Origin: Polynucleobacter sp. MWH-P3-07-1
Lineage (GTDB): Bacteria > Pseudomonadota > Gammaproteobacteria > Burkholderiales > Burkholderiaceae
DNA: 64,000 nucleotides
NCBI RefSeq assembly: GCF_018687555.1
Contig: NZ_CP061296.1
Coordinates: 682,001 to 746,000, forward strand
Direction: 5' to 3'
The notes under the pieces are model-generated. The model saw only the letters and a list, made by a program, of their open reading frames with translations, had not been told where the DNA came from and made no database searches. Position numbers and translations under genes: made by a program. How positions within the stretch are numbered: the stretch's first letter is position 1; every line of letters starts with the position of its first letter. Below, one piece after another: positions 15,693 to 24,415 of the stretch.

Positions 15693-17084
15693 CTAGACTT
15701 CAAGCGGCGGATGCGTTCTTTCATAGCGCGCCGCCGTTTTTCTGAAGAGGTAGAGCAAGAGACAGGCAGCTAAGCCCAGGCTAATGCTATTAGCCGCCCA
15801 AAAGCCATTCGCACCCTGTAAGAAGTAGGGGATGTTGCCGAAGATATTAAAGCCCATCAGGTAACCACCACCCAAGCCGACTCCCCACAGTGAGCCTGCA
15901 TAAATCAGCATGGGCCAGAACGCAATTCGATAAGCACGCAGGATGAATGCGGCAGTCACTTGCAAAGCATCAAACATTTGATAGAAGGCAATAAATAAAA
16001 ATAGTGGGATGGAGAAAACCTTCACTGCTTCAGGAGGGTTATATAAGTCAAGTAACTCAAGCCGGAAAGCCCATACCGCAACACCAATGGTGATGCATAG
16101 GGTGCTGGTAAAAAAGACCGATGACCAACCAATCTCCTCGGCACGTTCTGGTCGATTGGCGCCGATTGATTGAGATACCAGAGTCATGGTTGCAATCGAG
16201 AGTGAGAGGGGAACCATATACATCACGGTGCCCATATTGGCGATGATTTGGTGCCCTGCTAGCGCGGTGGTTCCGAGGCGCGCAATAAAAAGAGACATGA
16301 AGGTAAATGAGGTTACTTCAATGAGGTAGCTAAAGCCAATGGGTGTCCCGAGTTTGAGAAGAGTCCAGATGCGATGCAGGTCAGGCTTGCTGAATCGACT
16401 AAAGATTGCAAAGGGGCGATAAAAGCGATTGAACAGCACATAGCTCAAGGTCAGTAGTACCCAAAACCAATTAACGATCACAGTCGCAACTGCACAACCT
16501 GGGCCACCCATCGCAGCAATGCCTAAGCCGCCGTAAATGAAGAGGAGGTTCAGTGGTAGCTTGAGTCCCAAGCCAATAATCTGAATGACGGTAATCACGG
16601 CCGGCCTGGAGATGGCATTATGCAAAGCCATCAAGACTCGCATGCCCATGCTGGCCGGTAAACCCAGCGCCAGAATGCTGAGATAGAGGCGAGCTTTATC
16701 TTCAATCTCAGGGTTAATATGCGAAATGCTTAAGAGGGCATCAGCATGAGTCAGAATGAGGCAGCCCACAATCGATAAGACGATGGCAAGCCAAGTTGCT
16801 TGCCTCACTTCCTCACCGATTTCATTAAATCGTTTTGCGCCAAAGAGTTGTCCAGCAATAGGGGCTAAGGCAGAGACAACCCCAGTTAGACCAACATAGA
16901 TACTAATAAAAATGGCTGAGGCCATGGCTAAGGCAGCAAGGTCAGCAGCAGAGTAGCGCGCTGTCATTGCAGTATCTAAGACACCAAAGGCAATGACTGC
17001 CAACTGTCCCAACAAGATCGGTCCAGCAAGTTTGAGTAGGGCGGGGATATCCTCGCGTAAACGCGATAATTTAAAGTGAATCAC
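15693..17084 (-). CDS. MATE family efflux transporter
   Basis: A 463-residue inner-membrane protein with twelve predicted helices in two similar halves, of the MATE (NorM) family, which export cationic compounds using Na+ or H+. The first helices read LLKLAGPILLGQLAVIAFGVLDTAMTARYSA, the family start, and the second half has LKLGTPIGFSYLIEVTSFTFMSLF. It starts three bases after the glycosyltransferase gene ends, so both are probably cotranscribed. Substrate cannot be inferred. Confidence 0.9.
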   Translation of the reverse strand: MIHFKLSRLREDIPALLKLAGPILLGQLAVIAFGVLDTAMTARYSAADLAALAMASAIFISIYVGLTGVVSALAPIAGQLFGAKRFNEIGEEVRQATWLAIVLSIVGCLILTHADALLSISHINPEIEDKARLYLSILALGLPASMGMRVLMALHNAISRPAVITVIQIIGLGLKLPLNLLFIYGGLGIAAMGGPGCAVATVIVNWFWVLLTLSYVLFNRFYRPFAIFSRFSKPDLHRIWTLLKLGTPIGFSYLIEVTSFTFMSLFIARLGTTALAGHQIIANMGTVMYMVPLSLSIATMTLVSQSIGANRPERAEEIGWSSVFFTSTLCITIGVAVWAFRLELLDLYNPPEAVKVFSIPLFLFIAFYQMFDALQVTAAFILRAYRIAFWPMLIYAGSLWGVGLGGGYLMGFNIFGNIPYFLQGANGFWAANSISLGLAACLLLYLFRKTAARYERTHPPLEV

Positions 17085-17087
17085 GGA

Positions 17088-18806
17088 TTATTTCGGGCTA
17101 ACTTCGTAAAGGCGCAGACGCTCGTCGCGGTCTGCAGCGCGACGATCTTCCCAAATTAAGATCAATTTCTTGTCATTGAGGCTGGCAAAAGCCTGAGCCT
17201 CGGATTGGCTATGGGTCAGCATCCAAGGGCAATTGGGATCATCACGTAAATTTAACTTGGTGAAGTAATCAAATGAAGCCAGTTGTGAGAGACCGAGGCT
17301 ACTGGTATTGACACAACCCGCATGCGCAGAAACGACTTGAGAAAGACGTGCTGCTACATAGCGATAGGTTTTGGCGTAATCAATCGTGGGAAACCACAAG
17401 GTCATCAACAAAACCCACATCAAAGTCGTACCCGAAGCCGAGATGATGAGGCAGCGCCAAATTTCTTTGGGAGCGCGCGAAGTTCTCCAGCGCACAATCG
17501 CCAGCCAAAGACCCGTAATCACAATCGCAATCACAAAGGCCAGCCAATTCAATTGAGCCTGAAAGCCCGGTAATAAGCGTGCGAAATTGGCAGCAGTGCT
17601 CTCTGGGTAGCCAGTCACCTTAGCAAACCAAATCACCCAAACCGCAATCGCAATCACTGTGAAACTCAGCATCGCAAACCAATCAATAAAACTGATTAAG
17701 TTGCGCTTGAGAATCGGCAGACTAAAGGCTGCAATGATTGCGAGACTCGGAGTCAGAATCATCAAGTCGTGCTCATTGGCTTCGACTCTAAACAAGACAT
17801 AAATGAGAGAGCCGATAAACAAACTCAGAGGAATGGCCAGATGGGGTGCACGCCAAGCGCCTGCCGCCTTATTGCTACCCCAATGCGCAAGAGAGATTGC
17901 GGCGAGAGGCCACAATGGCCATGCATAGACCCAAAAGTTCACACTCAAAAAACCAATGGAGTCGAGAGAGACGGTCGAGCGCATCACGGGCATATTGCGC
18001 CAACCGACTTCAGCGACATGGCGCATCTCTGGGGAGAGATCAAACCCATACCAAAGGGCGGGCCAAATCGCAAACCCAATGAGTCCCATTACGGTGCTGG
18101 TGAGGGTCCAGCGAAAACGCAACTGGGTATTGCTGGCTAAAACAGCAATGATGGTGGAGCTGACCATGATGAGGCTGAGGGTTAAATTGCTCGACAAAAT
18201 CACAATCATTAAGCCTAGGCCAGTCCATAAGCCGCCTTGCCATGGTTTATCGAGACCGCGCACAGTGCCGTAGAGGACTAGGCCAATACCCATCAGTTGC
18301 GCCATCATTGGCGTGGTTTCATGAGCGTTCTGCGCTAGACCAATACACGCTAAGAAGATAAGTAATGCGCCATCAGCCAAGGTCATGCCATAGCTCTTGC
18401 GATCGGGTTGACCACCAACTGCTAAAGCCATCGGTTGTACTTCGGGGCGACGACCTAAAAGATAAGTGGCATACCAAATCGCTACCGCAGTTGCAAAGAA
18501 GCAAATGGCAGAATACAAACGGGCGGCATTAGCAGCGCCAATCCAAGGGCCAAAAAGATGAATGAGTGTGCCGCCTAACCAATACGGAAAAGGTGCACCT
18601 AGCGAAAGTTCACGGCCAGCTAAGTGGGGAACAATCCAGTCGAGCGTATTGCCCCTGAATAAGGTCCACATTCCACCAAAGCCAATGGCATCCTCGTTCT
18701 TCCAAGGATCCCGAAAGAATAGACCAGCAAAACCATAGACCAAGGTCAGCGCAAAAATCACGATGCGCGGTATGGAGCGGGTGGCGGCGGCGGTAAGTTT
18801 AACCAT
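17088..18806 (-). CDS. GT-C fold membrane glycosyltransferase (ArnT/GT39-like)
   Basis: A 572-residue protein with about twelve hydrophobic helices. The first external loop reads FRDPWKNEDAIGFGGMW, with acidic residues where GT-C enzymes such as ArnT hold their catalytic Asp/Glu, and APFPYWLGGTLIHLFGPW follows. Such enzymes transfer a sugar from a polyprenyl-phosphate donor on the periplasmic face to lipid A, lipids or proteins. The C-terminal part is a soluble domain. The acceptor is unknown; no donor-synthesis genes are nearby. Shares an operon with the MATE gene. Confidence 0.75.
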   Translation of the reverse strand: MVKLTAAATRSIPRIVIFALTLVYGFAGLFFRDPWKNEDAIGFGGMWTLFRGNTLDWIVPHLAGRELSLGAPFPYWLGGTLIHLFGPWIGAANAARLYSAICFFATAVAIWYATYLLGRRPEVQPMALAVGGQPDRKSYGMTLADGALLIFLACIGLAQNAHETTPMMAQLMGIGLVLYGTVRGLDKPWQGGLWTGLGLMIVILSSNLTLSLIMVSSTIIAVLASNTQLRFRWTLTSTVMGLIGFAIWPALWYGFDLSPEMRHVAEVGWRNMPVMRSTVSLDSIGFLSVNFWVYAWPLWPLAAISLAHWGSNKAAGAWRAPHLAIPLSLFIGSLIYVLFRVEANEHDLMILTPSLAIIAAFSLPILKRNLISFIDWFAMLSFTVIAIAVWVIWFAKVTGYPESTAANFARLLPGFQAQLNWLAFVIAIVITGLWLAIVRWRTSRAPKEIWRCLIISASGTTLMWVLLMTLWFPTIDYAKTYRYVAARLSQVVSAHAGCVNTSSLGLSQLASFDYFTKLNLRDDPNCPWMLTHSQSEAQAFASLNDKKLILIWEDRRAADRDERLRLYEVSPK

Positions 18807-18847
18807 GCGTTAGTGGATAGAGGTGCTCTAAATACACAAAAACCAAA

Positions 18848-18872
18848 TAAAAAAGGCAGCAAACGCTGCCTT
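18848..18872 (-). terminator. Intrinsic terminator after rpmE2
   Basis: On the minus strand, AAGGCAGC, loop GTTT, GCTGCC and a TTTTTTA run. It lies ~33 bases beyond the rpmE2 stop. Confidence 0.92.
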
Positions 18873-18904
18873 GATTATCTCGCAAGTATTGCGTACTTGA
18901 AGAA

Positions 18905-19264
18905 TTAAGCTTTCTTAGCAGCAGGCTTCTTCGCTGGCTTTTCAGCCGCTTTCGCTTCTGCAGCAGCCGCTTTTTTCTCAGCAGTCTTAGCAGCGCCATC
19001 ACCGGATGCTTTAGCAACGGCTTTGGTACCAAACTTCTGACGGAATTTCTCAACGCGACCTGCGGTATCCATAATCTTCTGGGTACCAGTGTAGAAAGGG
19101 TGTGACTCAGAAGAGATCTCGATTTTGGCTAATGGATATTCCTTGCCATCTTCCCACTTGATGGTCTCTTTAGTAGACATAGTGGAGCGAGTCTTAAAGC
19201 TGAAGTTATTGGAAACGTCAACGAAGACGATTTCACGATATTCTGGGTGGATGCCTGGTTTCAT
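18905..19264 (-). CDS. rpmE2: 50S ribosomal protein L31 type B with basic C-terminal tail
   Basis: A 119-residue protein. [20 protein letters not shown] and [40 protein letters not shown] are the cysteine-free type B L31, a zinc-independent protein of the large subunit's central bridge. Type B is usually ~85-90 residues; here about 30 further residues rich in Ala and Lys follow (from [10 protein letters not shown] to KKPAAKKA). I start at ATG 19264. No Zur-type site was recognised in the gap before it. Confidence 0.93.
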   Translation of the reverse strand: MKPGIHPEYREIVFVDVSNNFSFKTRSTMSTKETIKWEDGKEYPLAKIEISSESHPFYTGTQKIMDTAGRVEKFRQKFGTKAVAKASGDGAAKTAEKKAAAAEAKAAEKPAKKPAAKKA

Positions 19265-19396
19265 AATGATTCCTATTAGCGGGTAGCCGTTTAGGTTAAA
19301 CAACCCAAATACTTGCCCAAGTTAAAAGCGCTTCTGACAGCAGCAAAGGCAAAATTATGCCATGAAATCAATCAGAAAGCGCGGTTCCTAAGGTGG

Positions 19397-19421
19397 AAAA
19401 AGGGTAAAACAGCCCCTTTTT
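19397..19421 (-). terminator. Terminator-like hairpin overlapping the rho stop codon
   Basis: On the minus strand AAAAAGGG, a nine-base loop, then CCCTTTTT. The stem starts within the rho stop codon and ends in a T run. The stem is A/T-rich and so rather weak. Confidence 0.6.
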
Positions 19422-20682
19422 AGCCACCACGACGCATTAAATCGAAGAATTCACTGTTGTTTTTAGTCGATTTGAGCTTATCCACGATGAAGTTCATCGC
19501 CTCAATATCGTCCATATCGGCCAACAATTTACGCAATACCCAGATCTTCTGGAGGTTCTCGGCCTTGACCAAGAGCTCTTCACGACGGGTGCCAGACTTA
19601 TTCAGGTTGATCGCAGGGTAAACACGGCGCTCAGCCAAACGACGCTCAAGGTGGACTTCCATATTGCCAGTACCTTTGAATTCCTCGTAGATCAAGTCAT
19701 CCATACGGCTACCGGTTTCAATCAGGGCAGTTGCGATGATGGTGAGTGAACCACCTTCTTCAATATTACGAGCCGCACCAAAGAAACGTTTTGGACGTTG
19801 CAAAGCATTGGCATCCACACCACCGGAGAGCACCTTGCCTGAGGAAGGTACAACGGTGTTGTAAGCGCGCGCTAAACGGGTAATCGAATCGAGCAAGATA
19901 ATCACATCTTTACCCATCTCAACTAAACGTTTGGCTTTTTCGATCACCATCTCGGCAACTTGAACGTGGCGCACTGCAGGCTCATCAAAAGTAGAGGCGA
20001 CAACTTCACCGCGCACCGAGCGTTGCATTTCAGTAACCTCTTCAGGACGCTCATCTACGAGTAGAACGATCAAGATAGCATCGGGATTATTGGCAGAGAT
20101 CGCATGCGCAATGTGCTGCATCATCACGGTCTTACCAGACTTAGGTGATGCAACTAAAAGGCCACGCTGACCATAACCAATCGGCGAGATCATATCGATG
20201 ATGCGGCCAGTAAGGTTTTCTTCTGCCTTGATATCGCGCTCTAAAGAGATCACACGATTAGGGTGAAGTGGTGTGAGGTTCTCGAACATGATGCGGTTCT
20301 TGAGGGCCTCTGGTGCTAGACCATTGATCTTGTCGACTTTGACTAAAGCAAAGTAACGCTCACCATCTTTAGGGGTCCGTACTTCACCCTCAACGCTATC
20401 ACCGGTATGCAAGTTAAAGCGGCGGATCTGCGCAGGGGAAATATAGATGTCGTCTGGAGAAGCCATATAAGAGGCTTCTGGAGAGCGTAAGAAACCAAAG
20501 CCATCCGGCAATACCTCTAAGGTGCCATCACCGAAGACAGTCTCGCCAGACTTCGCGCGTTTCTTGAGAATGGCAAACATCAATTCTTGTTTGCGCATCC
20601 GTTGGGTGTTTTCAATCTCCAGGCTGGCTGCCATTTCAAGCAGGGCGGATACGTGGAGGACTTTAAGTTCAGTTAATTGCAT
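19420..20682 (-). CDS. rho: Transcription termination factor Rho
   Basis: A 420-residue hexameric RNA-dependent ATPase that ends transcription at unstructured C-rich RNA. Visible are [18 protein letters not shown], the RNA-binding [13 protein letters not shown], Walker A SPKSGKT, the Q-loop region [15 protein letters not shown], and the R-loop region [14 protein letters not shown]. Full length and without the large insertions found in actinobacteria. It lies downstream of trxA, as in many proteobacteria, and has a C-rich leader compatible with autoregulation. Confidence 0.98.
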   Translation of the reverse strand: MQLTELKVLHVSALLEMAASLEIENTQRMRKQELMFAILKKRAKSGETVFGDGTLEVLPDGFGFLRSPEASYMASPDDIYISPAQIRRFNLHTGDSVEGEVRTPKDGERYFALVKVDKINGLAPEALKNRIMFENLTPLHPNRVISLERDIKAEENLTGRIIDMISPIGYGQRGLLVASPKSGKTVMMQHIAHAISANNPDAILIVLLVDERPEEVTEMQRSVRGEVVASTFDEPAVRHVQVAEMVIEKAKRLVEMGKDVIILLDSITRLARAYNTVVPSSGKVLSGGVDANALQRPKRFFGAARNIEEGGSLTIIATALIETGSRMDDLIYEEFKGTGNMEVHLERRLAERRVYPAINLNKSGTRREELLVKAENLQKIWVLRKLLADMDDIEAMNFIVDKLKSTKNNSEFFDLMRRGG

Positions 20683-20868
20683 AGCGTTCTTCGGGGGTGA
20701 TAAATGGGGTATGGATAAAAGGAAAGGGTTTGGCTTGGGTTTTGTCTAGATGAGATCTGACAAGCGCTTGTTACCGGAAAACCAATTTGGGGAATGTGTA
20801 CTAGAAAGAGATCAAGAAAAGTGGGGGAGATGAATCAGAAAATCGAAGCACAGATGAGTGCTGGATTT
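20683..20868 (-). promoter_or_regulatory. C-rich, G-poor rho leader
   Basis: The transcript strand between a -10-like TATAGT (20871-20876 read on minus) and the rho ATG is rich in C and U. In 20701-20760 I count 21 C and 3 G on the RNA strand. Such bubbles are rut-like Rho loading sites, and rho leaders in other bacteria mediate autogenous attenuation. The perfect palindrome ACAAGCGCTTGT (20760-20771) lies inside. No leader peptide was convincing. Confidence 0.5.
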
Positions 20869-20931
20869 GTACTATAGAGAAATACTACACCAAAACAGAC
20901 CTAAAAACACAAAAAGGGTAAAACACCACCA

Positions 20932-20958
20932 TCACAGGCTCAGTCAGAGAGCCTGTGA
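20932..20958 (-). terminator. Hairpin after trxA
   Basis: A 10-bp perfect stem, TCACAGGCTC with GAGCCTGTGA, seven-base loop, 11 bases beyond the trxA stop. The following T stretch on the minus strand starts late (GGTGGTGTTTTA), so termination may be partial and some transcripts may read into rho. Confidence 0.7.
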
Positions 20959-20968
20959 CCCGGGATGA

Positions 20969-21295
20969 TTAGATATTGCTGTCAATAAAGGCGGATAACT
21001 GGGATTTAGCCAGGGCGCCTACTTTTTGAGCAGCAACCGTACCGTTTTTAAACAAAATGAGGGTCGGAATGCCGCGGATATTAAATTGGGCTGGAACACC
21101 TTGGTTCTCATCCACATTCATCTTGGCGATTTGCAATTTATCGCCGTATTCACCTGAGAGCTCCTCAAGGATAGGGCCGATCATTTTGCAAGGACCGCAC
21201 CATTCAGCCCAGAAGTCGAGCAATACAGGTTTATCGGACTTGAGGACGTCTTGCTCAAAAGAAGCGTCTGTTACGTGTTTAATGCCGGCACTCAT
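20969..21295 (-). CDS. trxA: Thioredoxin
   Basis: A 108-residue cytoplasmic disulfide reductase. The active site WCGPCK is at 32-37 within [17 protein letters not shown], and the cis-proline loop is [15 protein letters not shown]. Standard thioredoxin-1 length. It sits upstream of rho in the same orientation, a conserved arrangement, and is divergent from addB. Confidence 0.97.
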   Translation of the reverse strand: MSAGIKHVTDASFEQDVLKSDKPVLLDFWAEWCGPCKMIGPILEELSGEYGDKLQIAKMNVDENQGVPAQFNIRGIPTLILFKNGTVAAQKVGALAKSQLSAFIDSNI

Positions 21296-21415
21296 GAAAA
21301 TTCCTTATCTAGACTTATTTAGTAATCGAGCTACACCGCTTATATTAGCAATAAGCCACACTTTCTGCCCAAAATACCGATTTAGACCAAAACCGAGCCC
21401 TAAAACATCAGCCTA

Positions 21416-24415
21416 ATGCCGCAACCTTTCCCAACCCTCAATGCTGAAAAACAAGTGAACACTTGGGCTATCGAACCCAATGCCAAGGCATTGGAGCAAC
21501 TGGCCAAGGGCATTTGGGAATGCGCCATCAACACCAATCAAAGACCCTTGGTCGTTCTCAGTACTGCAGGACCGCTCATTGGACTGAGAAAAGTTCTAGA
21601 GCAGCAACGACCCAAAGATCTCAATCCCCAGATTGCACTCTTGCCACAAGTAATCAGTATGAGTGACTGGCTAGAGTCAGCACCCGGAGCATGGAAGTTC
21701 TCCAAGAAACCATCTGATCTGGAGCGCTGGCTCAGTGTCTATGTCAATCTGCGTAAACACAAAATCTTACAAAGCTGGTTCAAGGCGGAGAGTGAAGCCG
21801 GAGCGTGGGGCTTAGCGCAAGCAGTGATTGATGCCTGTGATGCCTTAACGGAAGCCGTCATCCCACAATTGCAAAACGAGCTTAATGCATTAGTGCAAGG
21901 GCAATCGATTGATACCGAGCAATGGCTCAAAAAAGTAGAGCTTGTCTTAGATCAAGCCATTGCTAAAGCGTATGTTGGGCTATCGCGTAACGTCGTTGAT
22001 CAAGAATCTGCAGTGCTGCTGACATTCTGGCGTTATCTCAGCAGCGTGCATGATCCTGTACTTCGTAAACACTTGGCGATGGCAGCACATCTGCAAGCAG
22101 CAAAGAATCATGTAAATACAAAAGCGCAGGCCAGACCCCTAGTTTGGGTACAAACCGCTGATCCCAAACCCATTGAACAAGAGCTGATTGCTCGCTATTT
22201 GGAGAGCTACGCTCAATATGCACCAGTAGTCAAAATTGATCAGGATTGGCAAACAGTCGCATTGTGGTCTGAGGCGCTTACAGGCGAAGATCAAGAGGGC
22301 AATATTGCACCCGCTAATGAAACAATCGATTCACAAATTCGTCAGAACCTAAAAATCCAGCGTCATGATGAGTGGCAACTCTTGGCAGCTAGACGTTTTG
22401 AAGAGCTCGCTTGGGCAGCAGCCAAATCCATTGAACAACACTTAATCAATGGCAAACAAAATATTGCATTGGTTGCGCAAGACCGTTTAGCAGCCAGAAG
22501 AACACGCGCGCTATTAGGACGCTTCGGAGATGGACTACGCATTCGCGATGAAACCGGTTGGAAGCTATCGACCACGCGAGCCGCGGCAGCCTTGGATAGC
22601 TGGTTGGAGTTAATCCGAGCCCCCAAAGAAGGTCCTAGTGCTAGTGCCTTATTGGAGTTCTTGCAAAATCCATACTTTGATTTGGCGCTCACACTCAAAC
22701 AAGCACCCGAAACCTGTACAGGATTGATTGCTCAACTTGAAGATATTCTGATTGCGAGTCAAGCCAAGTCCGGTTGGGAGACTTTCAAGATGGCGATCGA
22801 GCGAGCCAACCTCTACGCCTCTGCTAATGGCGGCTCAGCTAACCAAATACTGTTAGATTTAATTGAAGCCATTCAGAAACGACACCTTGTTTGGCAGCAG
22901 CCCCAACTCGAGTGCGCGAGTGCTTATCAACACTTACTCAAAAATCTTGAAGATCTCGGGATGGCACAAGGTCTTCAACACGACTCAGCAGGAGAGCAAT
23001 TACTCAAAGTACTCGAACAATTTAATTTGAGTAATGGCCCATTCCAAGCAGTGAAGATGAGTTTGTCGGAATGGTTAAGCTTGATCAAAACCGTCATTGA
23101 AGACGCATCGTATGAAGAGGCGGGCAAAGAAGCGCTGGCAACACTGAGTATCTTGCCGCTGAGCTCAACTCGACTCAGACAATTTGATGCTGTTGTATTA
23201 GTGGGTTGTGATGAGCAACAGCTTCCTGCATTTTCACAGCCACCACTATTTTTCTCGGATACGCTCAATCGCTATTTAAAGTCTTCTACGATCAATGCGC
23301 AATACGTTCAGCAAGCCCGAGACCTCTCGAGTCTCTTAGTGTCTTGTCCCAATACCGACTTGCTTTGGCAGAGTAAGAGTAAAAGTGGTGAACCGCTCAG
23401 ACCTTCAGCCTGGATTCAGCGCTTGCAGGCTCAGATTGATTGGCCAACGCAGGATGTCTGCCCTGAAACCTATGAAGGAAAATCGAATCCGATTCAGATG
23501 GCAGTCAGCCCCCCCGATCCGAATTTAGCGATTCCAGTGACTGTTACACCCAGTGCTTATAAAGCCTTGCGGGATTGCCCCTATCGTTATTACGTCAGCA
23601 GCCTATTGGGTTTACGTAAAGCCAAAGAATTCGAAGAAGGTTTTGATGCTTCTTTAGCGGGCCAGATCTTGCATGCTTTATTGAAAAACTTCTTCCAAGC
23701 ACTGAAAACGGAAGAGGGTAAACCCCATTCAATCATTGATCAAGGAACAGATGCTCGTCGCCAGTGGATGGAAACACACTTAAATCGATATTCTGAAAAA
23801 GAGTTCGAACGTCTGATTGCTGGTGATGCCAGAGTGTTGGGAACGCTACGCGATTGGCAAAAACAAATCCCAACTTTTGTGGACTGGCAGCTCAAACGTG
23901 AAGCTGAGGGCTGGCAGTATCACGACGCTGAATTACCGATTGGCTTTACGATCCGCTTGACTGATCCCGATGGAGTCGAGCGCGATATTCAAATAGCAGG
24001 TCGGGCTGATCGATTCGATATCCATATTCATGATAAGACACTAGCTGCTGTCATTGACTACAAGAATCAAGCCATCAAAAAGATTGTTGAGCGCTCCAAA
24101 AATGTCTTAGATGATCCTCAGCTCCTGATTTACGCTCGAGCAGCTAATGAAAATCCCTCAGCAGCTCACTTATCTGGAAGAACCGTAGAGCAAGCCGAGT
24201 GGGTCACTCTCAAGGTAGATTTAAAGAAGTCTGAAGAGAAGATGGTTAGAGATCATCCAGTAGAAGAACTCCCGCTGAAGATGGAGGAGTTCTCTAAACA
24301 ACTGAACAAGGATCTTGAAGTGTTGTGGGCGCGTAAACCCATGAAAGCTTTTGCACCCGACAGCGTATGCCAATACTGCGAAGCGCGTGGCATTTGCAGA
24401 AAGGGGATGTGGTGA
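21416..24415 (+). CDS. addB: AddB-like subunit of the AddAB helicase-nuclease
   Basis: A 999-residue partner of the AddA protein encoded next. AddAB processes double-strand DNA ends for RecA loading, replacing RecBCD. No intact Walker A is visible, as in other proteobacterial AddB. The C-terminal PD-(D/E)XK nuclease domain is clear: GRADRFDIHIHDKTLAAVIDYKNQ. Cysteines in CPYRYYVSSLLGL and the terminal CQYCEARGIC fit the AddB iron-sulfur cluster. The stop codon overlaps the GTG start of addA (GTGA at 24412). Confidence 0.87.
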   Translation: MPQPFPTLNAEKQVNTWAIEPNAKALEQLAKGIWECAINTNQRPLVVLSTAGPLIGLRKVLEQQRPKDLNPQIALLPQVISMSDWLESAPGAWKFSKKPSDLERWLSVYVNLRKHKILQSWFKAESEAGAWGLAQAVIDACDALTEAVIPQLQNELNALVQGQSIDTEQWLKKVELVLDQAIAKAYVGLSRNVVDQESAVLLTFWRYLSSVHDPVLRKHLAMAAHLQAAKNHVNTKAQARPLVWVQTADPKPIEQELIARYLESYAQYAPVVKIDQDWQTVALWSEALTGEDQEGNIAPANETIDSQIRQNLKIQRHDEWQLLAARRFEELAWAAAKSIEQHLINGKQNIALVAQDRLAARRTRALLGRFGDGLRIRDETGWKLSTTRAAAALDSWLELIRAPKEGPSASALLEFLQNPYFDLALTLKQAPETCTGLIAQLEDILIASQAKSGWETFKMAIERANLYASANGGSANQILLDLIEAIQKRHLVWQQPQLECASAYQHLLKNLEDLGMAQGLQHDSAGEQLLKVLEQFNLSNGPFQAVKMSLSEWLSLIKTVIEDASYEEAGKEALATLSILPLSSTRLRQFDAVVLVGCDEQQLPAFSQPPLFFSDTLNRYLKSSTINAQYVQQARDLSSLLVSCPNTDLLWQSKSKSGEPLRPSAWIQRLQAQIDWPTQDVCPETYEGKSNPIQMAVSPPDPNLAIPVTVTPSAYKALRDCPYRYYVSSLLGLRKAKEFEEGFDASLAGQILHALLKNFFQALKTEEGKPHSIIDQGTDARRQWMETHLNRYSEKEFERLIAGDARVLGTLRDWQKQIPTFVDWQLKREAEGWQYHDAELPIGFTIRLTDPDGVERDIQIAGRADRFDIHIHDKTLAAVIDYKNQAIKKIVERSKNVLDDPQLLIYARAANENPSAAHLSGRTVEQAEWVTLKVDLKKSEEKMVRDHPVEELPLKMEEFSKQLNKDLEVLWARKPMKAFAPDSVCQYCEARGICRKGMW

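Noticed and set aside
17322..18273. Plus-strand open frames inside the glycosyltransferase gene
   Set aside because: Low-quality composition and full overlap with a clear minus-strand membrane protein.
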